Positions 1 to 11,012 of a stretch of DNA of 64,000 bases are shown here, one piece after another. Numbering within the stretch: position 1 is the first letter of the stretch; the number at the start of each line of letters is the position of its first letter. The notes under the pieces were generated by a model that was not told the origin of the DNA, ran no database searches, and saw only the letters and a program-made list of their open reading frames with translations. Source of the DNA: Owenia fusiformis (Eukaryota; Annelida; Polychaeta; Sabellida; Oweniidae); assembly GCA_903813345.2 (NCBI GenBank), contig CAIIXF020000011.1, positions 36,702,062-36,766,061 on the forward strand, given 5' to 3'. Position numbers and translations under genes: made by a program.

Positions 1-8
1 TGTTTTAG

Positions 9-200
9 AAATGTACATGTTTGCGCAAAAATAGCTCAGAAGACAACAGAATTGTTGATTTAATTCCTTACATAAACGGTGGCAGTTCAAAGTGAGATCT
101 TAACTGTTTATCAAAATACCGTTTATGTAACTTAAGTGAGGAAGTAAATCGACGATTCTGTTGTCTTCTGAACTATTTGTCCGCAAATATGTACATTTTT
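9..200. mobile_element. Hairpin (MITE-like) element
   Basis: The first about 75 bases (AAATGTACATGTTTGCGCAA, then CAGAAGACAACAGAAT and a CATAAACGGT block) return in reverse complement at 115-200 around a spacer of about 30 bases. The imperfect long hairpin has no coding potential and fits a short non-autonomous DNA element. Confidence 0.6.
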
Positions 201-204
201 TAAA

Positions 205-720
205 CATATAATACTGATACATGTTTGTGATAATTCTGCCTACAACGCATGAAATAAGGAAAAAAGAAAAATCATATCTTCGATGTTCCGACATTTTGTT
301 ACAACGTAATCAAGTGGAAAACCAGTGAAATGCAAGTAACTCTGTCATTGCAGATCGAGGAACATGCTCTTTTGTCAATTTATGGTGGAAAAATGGTGAA
401 ACCCTAAATGAACTTAGGCTTCAAAAATTTTATTAAAAGAGAGCAGCAAGATATGAATTATTGCAGCCCCGTGTTCTTCCTCCAACTTCTGATGCTGCGG
501 AAAACAACAATTATAGAGTATACCATCAGATCCAGGAGTGGGAGGGAAATAAACTGCTGGGAAATAAGCAACGAAACATTTGTTCCCATTGCCTAAATGC
601 AGCTCCCCTCTCTCAGAGATCATCCATTGTGTGTGTTAGGCATATTTTACTTCTATGAAGTAGGTATGCAAAGGCATTTGTGCAAATACCTCCATAACTG
701 ATCATGAAAATAATGATGAC
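205..720. other. Non-coding stretch, nothing recognised
   Basis: Short overlapping open frames on both strands show no conserved motif or splice pattern. I see no gene here. Confidence 0.4.
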
Positions 721-732
721 TAAATAATGAAC

Positions 733-1010
733 ACTGGCGGATCTGGGGGGGGGGCTGGGGGTACGGGCCCCCTTGGGCGGGCCAAGAATAAAAATTGGGA
801 CCAAAAAAGGCCTTAAGGCCCTAAAAAGTGGGCCTTTTTGGTCATGAGAGGGCCTTTTAAGGCCTTATTTTTTAATTTCAGGCCAAATTTTGAAGAAAAT
901 GGGCCTCAATATTTCAAAATTTGGGCCCACTTTAGGGGTTTAGGGGCCCAAATTTGTTTTCGCTTATTTAATCAGCATTATTTTTTGCTCTCTATAAGTA
1001 AGACAAATAT
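733..1010. repeat. G-rich and GGCC-palindrome repeat fragment
   Basis: It starts with a run of ten G and a GGGCCCCC palindrome, then a purine-rich stretch with repeated GGCCTTAAGGCC and GGGCC motifs. The layout resembles the end of a short dispersed element. A matching right end was not found, so it may be truncated. Confidence 0.4.
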
Positions 1011-1273
1011 ATATGAAGGTTAAGATTACAAAATTAAGGCAGCATTTTTGATAATGAACATAACATAATCGAGCCATGTCCTGTATAAAGACCAGGGATT
1101 TACACTAGTTAACTCAGTAGTATTTATTAACGGAGAAACCTTTTCCTCATTTTTTATTAAATTTCATCTTGAAATCCAACATTCTTCAGTTGAACTTCTT
1201 CATTTCATGTCTCAATATCACTGTGTGGTTAAGAACACCGTAGTCAAAAGTAACTCTTTTTCCTTAATACAGG

Positions 1274-1815
1274 GCGAGCCAAAAACGTATCCCAAACAAA
1301 TCTTAATAACCCAGTCCAGTCATCCTGCATGGATTTAGTGTCATATTTGGCAGAATTGAGCCTAATGGTCAATGTATTATCAATCTACCCAGTCTCAGTG
1401 GTCTATCTCTGGTGGTCACGATTTTTATGGCCATTTTATACCATGCCATGAAATATGAGTGTCATGCCTGGAGGCCAACTTGAACGTATCGTACGTAGTT
1501 GTTCAAATCAGGAGCATAAAAATCTTGTGTCATGGCTCTCATCTCCATTCTTATCTCTTGTTTCAAGTGTTGTTAGTATAGAAAAAAAGGTCCACAGATA
1601 ATAAAAAATGGTGGTATTGATGTCCAGTCAGTTAGGCACATTGCGATATTTTGAGCACATTTTGTAAATGGCCATAAAATCGTGACTATTAAGAATGACA
1701 CTTAGTAGAATGAAAGAACATTGAACAAGGTAATTGTGCCAAATATGATGCCACACCCATGCTGAATGACTGGGTTATTAACAAACATTTGGTTGGGTTA
1801 CCTTTTTGGCTCATA
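1274..1815. mobile_element. Non-autonomous DNA transposon, about 75-bp inverted ends
   Basis: The left end GAGCCAAAAACGTATCCC, with AATAACCCAGTC and the CATATTTGGCA block, recurs inverted at 1737-1813. A second inner inverted pair holds GGCCATTTTA and TCACGATTTTTATGG (about 1417-1440 and 1665-1690). No transposase frame remains. TIRs of this kind suggest a Tc1/mariner-type MITE. Confidence 0.65.
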
Positions 1816-3400
1816 TTAATAAACTGATGTCAGGGACAGGGATATTTAACATTTTGTTGCCTTTTCAAGGATATTTTTAGACCACCGATTGTACTTAATT
1901 TCTAACAAATCGTTCTCTCTTTTACCAGAAAAGGTATATTATATATCAAATTGAATTTAAAAGGAAAAAACATTTGATAATTTAGCAGTTATGAACTAAA
2001 AGTAGGGCTCCCCCTATATTTCACCTGGCATTTGCTGTTTTTTCTACTTTTTTTTACATAATCCTTTCCTGAAAACATCAAAAAACTATTTTTAGGACAA
2101 AATAAGCCTTTACAAATAATTTAGTTGTGCTATTGAGTTCAAATATGACATATCTTGGAAGTAATTAAACAAAAGCAAGGTCACCCCAAAAAGGTATGTG
2201 GTAAAATATTGAAATTTCAAATATTATTTTCACCCTCAATATCCACTTAATGACCCTGATACTTATCAAATACAATGGTCAGGTGTATAATAACCTCCTT
2301 GATTTTTTCATGCAATTCTGATGAATAGATACAGAAATAAATACATTGTTATATTAAATTCAGGCTATTTGATGGCCTATTTTCAGATATTTGGGGCTAG
2401 AAATGCCAATTATTGCACTCAAATAGTTGGTTGACAATTTTTAGTTGCTCTTATGTCAGTAAACTATCATAATATTACTCGTTTAGTTGAGAAGAGCATC
2501 CCATTTTGAAATAAAAAAATATTTTCAATCCCATACTCAAATTTGGAGGGGGGTACCTAGAATGTGACATTTCATATTTGTCCACTGCATATATTTTTCT
2601 ACATTTTTGATATGTTTTTCAACTGATATCAATATACAATATAAGCCTAATTTAAAAACTGTTGCAATTTTGGGGATGTTAAACTTCCATTTGCCTAGCC
2701 TATTGTGATAAATGGGGATTGTGGCTCAGAGGAAATATGAGTAATAAGACACACTCTCTGAGATAAGGGTGGGAATTGTGTACGTAGGCAAATGGAACCC
2801 CAATCTATAATATAAAAAGACAAAGTGTGATAAAGAGGGGACTTTTGGGGACCAAACATAATTAAAGTCAATATATTGACAATTGATATAAGAAATGCTC
2901 ATTAATTGACCTTGAATATTATACCCATGAGGACTAAAATTACTTTTAAGATAAAGTGTTAATAATTCATGGAAAATAAACGTCATAGTTAGCGACGGTT
3001 TAGTATTGTAGCAGATATATTGTACATATTTTGAATGTCTTTTAGATCTACATGTATGTTGATTTTTTATATAATTAAGTAAATAAAAGTACATTAACAA
3101 TCGTACTGGAAACTAACAAATAATTAGGCTTGTTCGATTATGTCCTGTTGGTACCAGCCTCAGAAGATCCACTCATTTTAAAACTACCACCTTCAAAATG
3201 TTTTAAAATATGATTTCAAATGCTTGGAGAAAATGTTTATTCGAATCTTTTTGGAACCAACCAGTCACTTTAGCAATTACTGGACTCATAAAAGGTCAGG
3301 TTCTTTGGGTCGTAGTAAGCTATCTCAGGAGGTAAAAAATGATATGTCTATCACTGTCCTCACTGAAGCATGAGACGGTACTTTAATATACTTTACTCCT
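1816..3400. other. AT-rich non-coding stretch
   Basis: AT-rich sequence without a convincing gene. The 124-codon - strand frame at 2726-3100 has no recognisable motif, and its composition matches the surrounding non-coding DNA. Confidence 0.4.
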
Positions 3401-3409
3401 GTTAATTTT

Positions 3410-3790
3410 CCCGTGCAACTATATTTCGCGTTTTTCGCGATATTTGGAAAATTCGCGAAATATGATAAAATATAATAACCGCAAAATTCTAAATGTTCTA
3501 ACTCGCGATATATAATAGTCCGAAAATCCCGTGAAATTATTTCACTAATTATTCCCGATATTTTCCTCAAGTGATGTGTCATAAAAGGTAGGAAGTTACT
3601 GTTTTCTTGTATTTATTTCGGATTTTAATCAAAGAAATTAGAAAAATAAGCTAATGTTTTGATAAGTTACAATCTGTGAAAATTAATAGCTGCAAAGTTT
3701 CGAAAACTGAAAATTAGCGAAAATTGATGGCCACGAAATTTCAAAATTGCAAAAATGCCAAATATAATAGCGTCAAATATTAGTTGATTT
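3410..3790. repeat. Dispersed repeat rich in CGCGAAA/TTTCGCG
   Basis: Short words such as TTTTTCGCG, TTCGCGAAAT and CGCGATAT recur on both strands up to about 3520. From 3660 a related stretch continues with GAAAATTAGCGAAAATT. This looks like an old degenerate dispersed repeat. No terminal repeats were found. Confidence 0.35.
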
Positions 3791-3970
3791 GCAGTATGCA
3801 ACTAAGGCTTCCTTCCATGGAGATTGTTGAAATATCTGATTATTTTTCCCTTCTGATTTACTTGCTCAGCGTCTAAATCTGGTCTTAAATGCACGAAAAG
3901 TCTAACCAATTTAAAAAAAGTCAATTTGTGTCTAACTTTAGCACTAAGTTCAGCGAGGATGGCAGTCGTT

Positions 3971-4549
3971 TAAAGGGTGACGCATATCGTTTAGCAAATC
4001 GAACGCTCGTTTCTGGTGTTGCTCACCGTTTAGTATAAAAGGCCCGATCCCGGAATAATACTCAAGGGTTCACAGGTTCGAGGTCGTTGTGTCAACACCT
4101 CTAACTGTTATATAGCATAAGTATATTATAGATCGTCACACATTTATAAAAGGGTGATTTATATTTTGACAAATCAATTCCACATTTATGGGTGAAGTTT
4201 CAGCATCTTCTATTTGTGTATAATAAGGAAAAATTGGCATCTAAATTTCCCCATAACGTAATAGCACAAAGCTTGGCATATGAAATATCCTACAAATGAA
4301 ACAAAGCAAGACAAACCGGTTTCTAATACAAGGATTTATATTGGCTGTTGTACATGTATTCTTTGAACGCAATCACTCTTTGGATAACGTTTTCAAAATC
4401 ATTATAAACGGATTACTTTATCTCAAAGACAATTTCAATAAACTTGATTTTACAGAACTCCCCTTATTTCTTAAAAATGGACTGATCCAGTTGATTCGCC
4501 TGGAGCCGCCATATTGTTTTTATACGGGATGCTAATCGTCACCCTTTAA
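3971..4549. mobile_element. MITE-like element, TTAAAGGGTGACG ends
   Basis: The left end TTTAAAGGGTGACGCATATC is mirrored at the right by GCTAATCGTCACCCTTTAAG. The 79-codon frame inside (4296-4535) has no recognised domain. It lies in the gap upstream of the first peptide gene. Confidence 0.55.
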
Positions 4550-5604
4550 GACCAATAATGAAATTCAATGTAGGGCTGCAAGGGTTTTTGCAGTCAAGAT
4601 TTCATGGACGAAATATGTGCTTCAATATGAATATTAAAGTAACTGAGAATCGTCGAACAGCTTCTACATTCATATTCTGGGACTACTTCTACTCAGTAGT
4701 CATCTCATCACAGTAGCATCATGATAAACCATAACATCTCATTTCTTCCTATCCTTGAGATGGCGAAACTGAAAGATGCTTTGAGTATCAGAATGTCATC
4801 CCCTTGTATTGACTGTACTTTATCAACCAATAATCATCATATATCGCACTCTATTAACAGTCTATTTCCATCTAGATTATTGTTTTGCATATAAGCTTTT
4901 GGAAATGAATCGTAGAGCACTTTGGGAATTCAAGTTTTAGATGGTCCTGGATTTAGCATTCATCAACCAATGCGTTTCAAGTGGTGACTAATATTATTGG
5001 TAGTTCCATTTAGCCTATCGCTTGCACTTTTGTTCAAACTTATTAACAAAATATATAAATGAAATGATTATGGCGTCCATCAATGGAGAGAGGTCTTAAT
5101 TTCAAGGTAAACATCGCTTCTTCATAATCAGGGTGATGAAAATACGCAAATATTAAATAATAATTCTGGGGAAATTAACGGAAATAATAGGTGTAAAACG
5201 TATGGAATAGCTGCAAGTGATGATCCTTTGTATTCTTTGACTTATTCAGTTGGTGCACAATGCGAACGTATGATAGGTGGTAGATAAGCCGAAATACTTG
5301 TATTGAGAAATGTTGAGAATTCATTCGCCATTATGCTAAACAGACATATGAATAGGGAGCACATTTGCGGGAAACAGGACGTGTACTTATAATAATGATA
5401 CAAAATAATCAAACCAGTAAATTATTAATGCGGGATGCACAGGTTTACTGAGCGTAACGTTTGATATCCGAGCTTTGGAACAATGCACCGGAACAATTAA
5501 CTAAAAATAAATGATAAGAACTAAGCCATTGTCCGGAACAAAATGAACAGTTGCAGCTAATGCTTCATCATTTTCACGAAACGTCTACACAAGAAGATAA
5601 AGTT

Positions 5605-5622
5605 TAGAAACGAACGTGCTCA
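5605..5622 (+). promoter_or_regulatory. 5' leader block shared by the two peptide genes
   Basis: AGAAACGAACGTGCTCA lies just upstream of the ATG and is repeated exactly at 9970-9986 upstream of the paralog. It is either conserved 5' UTR or core promoter sequence. Bases before it differ between the copies, so this block may mark the transcription start region. Confidence 0.45.
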
Positions 5623-5639
5623 AACATCAAGTAATTATA

Positions 5640-6969
5640 ATGAGTAACTTACTTTTAGCAGAAATTCTTCTTTTTGGAATGATGGTATTAGGTAAGTTTT
5701 TAGATTGGACTAACACAGACATTTTGTTACATTTTATAAATATATTTTTATTTACAGTGGCACATGGATAATCGAAAAATTGAACGAATTCATTTCTGAG
5801 TGGAATATTGTGCCAAAGGAAAATTTGAATGAGCACTTTTCTGAAACCCTTTGTCAGGGGACATTTTGTCATTCAGACAATGAGTCTTCGTTAGCTTGTA
5901 TTTGCGAATACAACTTTCGGCCGTCGACTATCGGATTAACCTACTATTTTATGGGCAGCTCATTTGAAAATGAATAGTACTTGGTCATAAAATAGTAAGT
6001 TAATCTGGTAGCCGACAGCCGAAAGTTGCATTCGCGTATACAAACTCACTCTATAGTGCTGATTTCCTTTTAATAATGATTGTATATAATAGGCGATTTT
6101 ATTTGTACTGATGCCCTGTTAGGGGCAAACGTACATCCAACAGTTACACTTTTCAATCACAGTAAAAATAACAATAAAGTAAAGAAAATAAGACTACATT
6201 CTTGAAATGTCATATTGATAATGATTACCAATTTATTGTTATATAAAAATCGAAATGATTTGAGGTGGGAGATGCGACTATGATCTACATCACTATTAAT
6301 GTTGAATTTGTTCGCAAGTGTCATCGTAATTATCATGTATATTTGCATTGATTCTTGAGATCTCTACTCGATTAACACCTGAACACTGGCTTGCTGAATA
6401 ACATCGCGATGCTTTCCATTTTTATATTTCAAATCATTTTTGAATTGTAAGTTTGTCTCGATTTGTCTCGATTTTATGATCTGCAGTATAAGAATAGTTG
6501 CAAATATTTGTACTTCACATGCTGCCCGTTATGAAATGGAATTTTCCTGCATGTTAATAGCGCTTAAGTTAAGTCGGTGCCATGTTTCTTTTACATTAAT
6601 TTTGCCCAACGTACACGTATGTCTTTATTTCAAGGGATATCAGGTTCGCCTATCGACTACAGAGACTTCGTCGAATATCCCGACTATGGTGGCCAAGACA
6701 TTACTAATGAGAACAGTATGTTCCCCCAAAAATACAAATACCCACCCGAAGATCCAGATCGGTTTTTGCAATATTCAAAGTTCCCTTTTGGATTGAAGAA
6801 GTTTACGCCGATCGCTCGTGAACCTGTGGCCATGCCACAAGGCCGTGTTTCCAAAGATATGGACGATATCCGCAACGCCTACAACGAGTTAGAGGTGCTT
6901 AGAAAGAGGCAACAAATACTAAGGGCGGTTGTCAAGAGGTGCAATACAAAAAACATCGACATGTGCTGA
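5640..6969 (+). CDS. Secreted cysteine-ended peptide precursor, copy 1 (two exons)
   Basis: Coding exons are 5640-5691 and 6635-6969, joined by a phase-1 GT-AG intron (donor GTAAGT; a second in-frame acceptor would start exon 2 at 6644). The product is about 128 residues. Exon 1 encodes MSNLLLAEILLFGMMVLG, a plausible signal peptide despite one Glu. The middle holds the conserved block FPQKYKYPPEDPDRFLQYSK (about residues 47-66). The C-terminus has an RKR site followed by Gln, then a KR site followed by CNTKNIDMC and the stop. Furin-type or prohormone-convertase cleavage would release either CNTKNIDMC or a longer form starting with Gln, able to form pyroglutamate. No Gly follows the last Cys, so no amidation is expected, as in somatostatins. 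The family assignment is inference; I do not recognise the exact peptide. AATAAA signals occur at 7618 and 7638. Confidence 0.75.
5880..6050. mobile_element. Hairpin MITE in the intron of peptide gene 1
   Basis: Arms of about 60 bases (containing GCGAATACAACTTTCGG and GGATTAACCTACTATTTTATG) pair with their reverse complement at about 5986-6045 around a short loop. It sits inside the single intron of the first peptide gene and is absent from the paralog's intron, so it inserted after the duplication or was lost from the other copy. Confidence 0.6.
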
Positions 6970-9966
6970 TTCATCAAACAAAGAGATGTGAATATCTATG
7001 TCTGTTACTGCCAAAAGAGACTTATTTAATATTAAGAACTCTTTCTAGAACTTGGAGAACCCCAGGTTGAGAATTTGCGATATTGGAGAACTTAGGATAC
7101 ATCCTTACATCGCACAATACTTCACGTAGATTTGCAATTAGCACAGAAAATGACCTATGAATTTATGCGAGGCAGTTGATATACCTGTGGAATAACTGGA
7201 ATAGTATACTATGTATTCGTTTTGCTGATTAACGTTGGTCTATTTGAACTTTTTTAGTAAGCCGATCGAGGCGAAAGGCAGTTTACGTCCGGGGTACTAA
7301 ACCAAGTGTGCAATGAACGCAACACGCAAAACATGTTATTGCATAAACTCTTGGTACAAAATAATGACGACTTATAACGATCAAAGCACGTGCGACGGCG
7401 ACGTAGTAAAGTGAACCCGTCTGCTCTCTCCGTGGAAAACATTAATACCCCAAAACGTGACGTAGCTGACTGATTGACAATTATTGCTCACGCAAGCTTA
7501 TAGTTTAGTTTCTATCTTCGCGAACTTTGCAAATTTTGTACCATTGTTTTATTGTGTTAAAAACTAAGTTTTGAATATGATTATTAAACCATCTGAATGT
7601 TTTTAGTGGCATTGAAAAATAAAATATTTTCAATTTGAATAAAACCACATGCGTTACAAGAGATAAAGCTTGTTCGTTCAATCTGGAATAAATTCAATTT
7701 TCCTCCAATGTTTGACATACATGTACCTACACTGTAGCCCGCATTGGATTACTGCTGAAAACAATACTTCCAATGTTTCTCAATTATTTTATCTTTGGTC
7801 TGAGATTGAAAATCGACATTGTCATGCACTTTGATACAACGTGTATATGAAAAGGATAACATTTTATAATACGCTAAGTTTAGATAACTAAAGTGTAGAG
7901 AAAATGATACAGATCCTCACTTCATTCATTTCTTGCCTCCATTGTTTCATTGAGAGAAGTATCTTAAAAGAAGGAGACAAATGAGTTCTCGATTTAGAAG
8001 AATTCTTTCAAATCAAATTGTCGAATTCCACAGTATGATGTGTTTTTCTGAAAACTGACAAATGGGATGAATTGATAATCTGTCATTTGGTTTGTGGGAA
8101 GTACATGATTAAAATCAATGAGCGAATGTTATTCCATATTTGAACATTTTTGTCTCCTTCTAAAAGCATCTTGATTCACAAGGTTTCAGTTGATCCAACG
8201 TATACAAACCCAAACGAAAAGATGCAAGCAGGAGTTAGAGTCACATCTGACCCTAAGCACTACATGATTGGTCAAAACGGTCAAAGGATCAAAACGACCA
8301 ATTTGTTCAAAAATATCGACGAGTCCTCAGAAGTTCAAATCTGACTTTAGATTTGAGATTAGACCTTCAATGACCATTTCAAAGTCACAAAGGGTCTTTT
8401 TCAACTTGCTTTAAATTGTCCAATTTTTGACCTTCTCAAGTTCAAAAAAGTCAAAACGGTATTTTTAAATTGACCATTTTTCAAAATCATCTCCTTAATT
8501 CTGATTCTCGGAAGTTCAAATCTGACTTGAGATTTGAATTTATAATATTGTGAGCAACTAGGTGGTGACATTTTGTCATGTTAGTGCCTTGTTTAAAATT
8601 ATCCAGGTACTCAAGTGTAGCCAGGACGAGGCAGACTATGCTTGCCTCGTCGCTTTTTGAAAAACATCGCTTTGAGAAACATCCTCTGGCAATGACGAGT
8701 TGTAAATTAACTTTTACTGATTTTTCATTTTAAATCATCAATTTTTGATTCAATTGTTTAACGATCTCATTACGTAAGGGTTATCATCCATTGTGGGATC
8801 CACAGCCTTTACTATCCTTTTGGAATAGTTCTCATTGCAATATTGCGTGGTGTATTTCGAATTATTGAAGTTCATTGGCTCACTGGAGGACATTGACATA
8901 AAATTGACTAACGTCTATAAAAAATAAATACATGTTAATCTATCCAAATATTGTTTAGGCGTGTTTCCATGGTATCTCGACTGACGCCTGGTCAATACAA
9001 GCGTGTGCATTATTTCATTCAACACATCGTCGTTTGTAATTGTTTTGTGGACAAAAATACATTCTGTGATGCATTAGCATCTGATTTATTATTCTTAATT
9101 ACCAATCGGTGATATTTGAGAGGTTTTATCGCGCAAACATTTACTTATGAACATCACAAAGGTCCAAAATATGAAATTGATTTGTGTTCATTGTGGCAGA
9201 TAAGTTAGAATCCAGCCGATCGCCAACCTTTTGGATTTTAGACTAATTAGTATAAAAGCATCACGGAAAATGGATTGTTGGCACACATGAATCTTCGTTA
9301 TTGTTAATAATTGAAAACTCGCCGAAACATGAAGCAAATTCTCGCCTTAGGCTTTTTACAAATTGTTTCTCTTATTTTATAATTAAGTACTGCTGTGTAA
9401 CAAAACGGATTGTTGATAACAATAGTTGTTACTTGTTAGTATAGGACACTTTCCACATTCTGATTTACCAGTCTCAGACGCGGTAAATGGCGGCTGTTTC
9501 AATTTGAATTTTGTATCACGACATGCCCATATATATATATGGGACAGAATATCGATGTTGCACTCTGGGAGCCAATCCTCCTTGTTGCCTAGCTATATGT
9601 AAATACACTGTCATTACTCTTTTAAGTTCTCTTAACGTTTATTTAAAGCATTGTATAAGTCCCCATCGTTTCCTTAACTATTCTTCATGGTTAACTTATG
9701 ATTAACCGACATTAACATTGTTGAATCGTTCTCTTTTTACTGGGGCGATTATTTTGAAATCATGGTTTTACATATTTGCGCTGTGGTCTATTGGTTGCCT
9801 TGTATTATTAATCAACGTTGACATATAAAATGAGTTGGTGTAAAATCGCGTGTAGCGTAACATTTAATATAATATAAAGTACTGGCTTAATATAACTAAT
9901 TACGGGAAAATAGACGGTACCCATCGAATGCTCATTTAGGTATCTTTTACAAAATAAACGAAATCG
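6970..9966. other. Spacer between the two peptide genes
   Basis: No convincing gene. It holds likely poly(A) signals of gene 1 (7618, 7638) and a degenerate stretch at 8180-8560 with words such as AGAAGTTCAAATCTGAC and TCAAAACGGT. That stretch resembles, on the opposite strand, the CTTCTGAGAACTTG and AGGTCAAATCTGA words of the 604-bp repeat units at 57.4-59.5 kb. An inverted pair AGAAGGAGACAAA / TTTGTCTCCTTCT lies at about 7970 and 8150. TATAAAG at 9873 could be a TATA box for gene 2. Confidence 0.4.
9507..9580. repeat. Block shared with 12272-12355
   Basis: TTTTGTATCACGACATG, CAGAATATCGATGTTGCA and CTCTGGGAGCCAATCCT recur with few changes at 12272-12355. One copy lies before peptide gene 2 and one after it. 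Confidence 0.5.
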
Positions 9967-10001
9967 TTTAGAAACGAACGTGCTCATAATAAGTAATAAT
10001 A

Positions 10002-11012
10002 ATGAATAACATGTTTTTAGCAGAAGTTCTCATATACGGAATTATAATAGCAGGTAAGTTATATGTCGGTTTATCTACAGTTAGCACTTCAATAAAATTA
10101 GCATTTCAATAAAAGAAACATATTTTGTACTATTGAATACAAAATTATTTAAAAATTGTATTTCTTCAATTTTTGTAGACTTTATATACAACTTTTTGTG
10201 AAATAGATTAAAAAAAGTTGGTGAAAGACATAATATGTGTCATTGATTATATTTTTATTTTTATGTTAGTCTCAGTGTTATTGGACTATTCCCAACGTGA
10301 TGCTATTGAATATAACAAATACTAAAATTTTGTAGTTCAAAAAGGAATATCGCGTTGCTGTGGTATCCTAACATTTAAGAAAAAGAATATCGCGCGCGTT
10401 GTAGTGGTATCCTACCATACATGTTTTATATGTCTCTGTACCATAGCAACGCAATTTTATTTTTTTAACTACTTGTACAGTGTTCGTGTAAAAATGGTTG
10501 AATGGTATCTCAGAAACATTTTTGACTTTTCATTTCGAATCCTTATTTCCAAGACTCCAATTCATAAATAGATTCCGATGTGCGTTTTAAAGATAGTAAA
10601 GATAATGAACATTATAGACAAAAATAAATAAATAAGTAAATAAATATATAAAATAAATAAATAGATAACATGTCTGTTTCCAGAGATATTTTGTTCACCA
10701 ATCCACTACACAGACTCCGCAAAACATTCAAAACATAAAGACCAAGATATCCCTCATGAGAGCATTGTGTTACCTCAAAAATACAAAAATTCACCAGAAG
10801 ATCCAGATCGGTTGTTGCAATATTCAAAGTTACCTTATCGATGGAAGAAACTAGGCCTAACGCCTCTTGCAGCCGAACATGTGACTGAACCGCAAGTCCA
10901 TGTTTTCAACGACACGGTCAATATTCTTAAAGTTTACAATAGGTTGGGGCTGGTTAGAAAGAGGCAGCGGATGGTCAAGAAGTGCAATTCCAAAAATCAA
11001 TTCTTTTGCTGA
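10002..11012 (+). CDS. Secreted cysteine-ended peptide precursor, copy 2 (two exons)
   Basis: Coding exons are 10002-10053 and 10684-11012, with the same exon-1 length (52 nt) and phase-1 intron as copy 1. The product is about 126 residues. The start MNNMFLAEVLIYGIIIAG matches copy 1 in layout. The middle block LPQKYKNSPEDPDRLLQYSK is the best-conserved part. A KK site follows it in both copies. The C-terminus has RKR-Gln, then KK-CNSKNQFFC and the stop. Cleavage after RKR would give a 15-residue peptide beginning with Gln and closed by one disulfide. The ring spacing (seven residues between Cys) and the Lys-Asn pair are shared with copy 1. Somatostatin, allatostatin-C, CCAP and urotensin rings have other spacings, so family membership stays open. 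An AATAAA lies at 11773. Confidence 0.75.

Noticed and set aside
2726-3100. 124-codon - strand frame
   Set aside because: Composition is that of AT-rich non-coding DNA; no motif or neighbouring exon.
5780-5977. 65-codon frame as an extra exon of peptide gene 1
   Set aside because: Overlaps the hairpin MITE and has no counterpart in the paralog.
6440-6796. 118-codon frame overlapping exon 2 of peptide gene 1
   Set aside because: Out of frame with the exon conserved in the paralog; a shadow frame.
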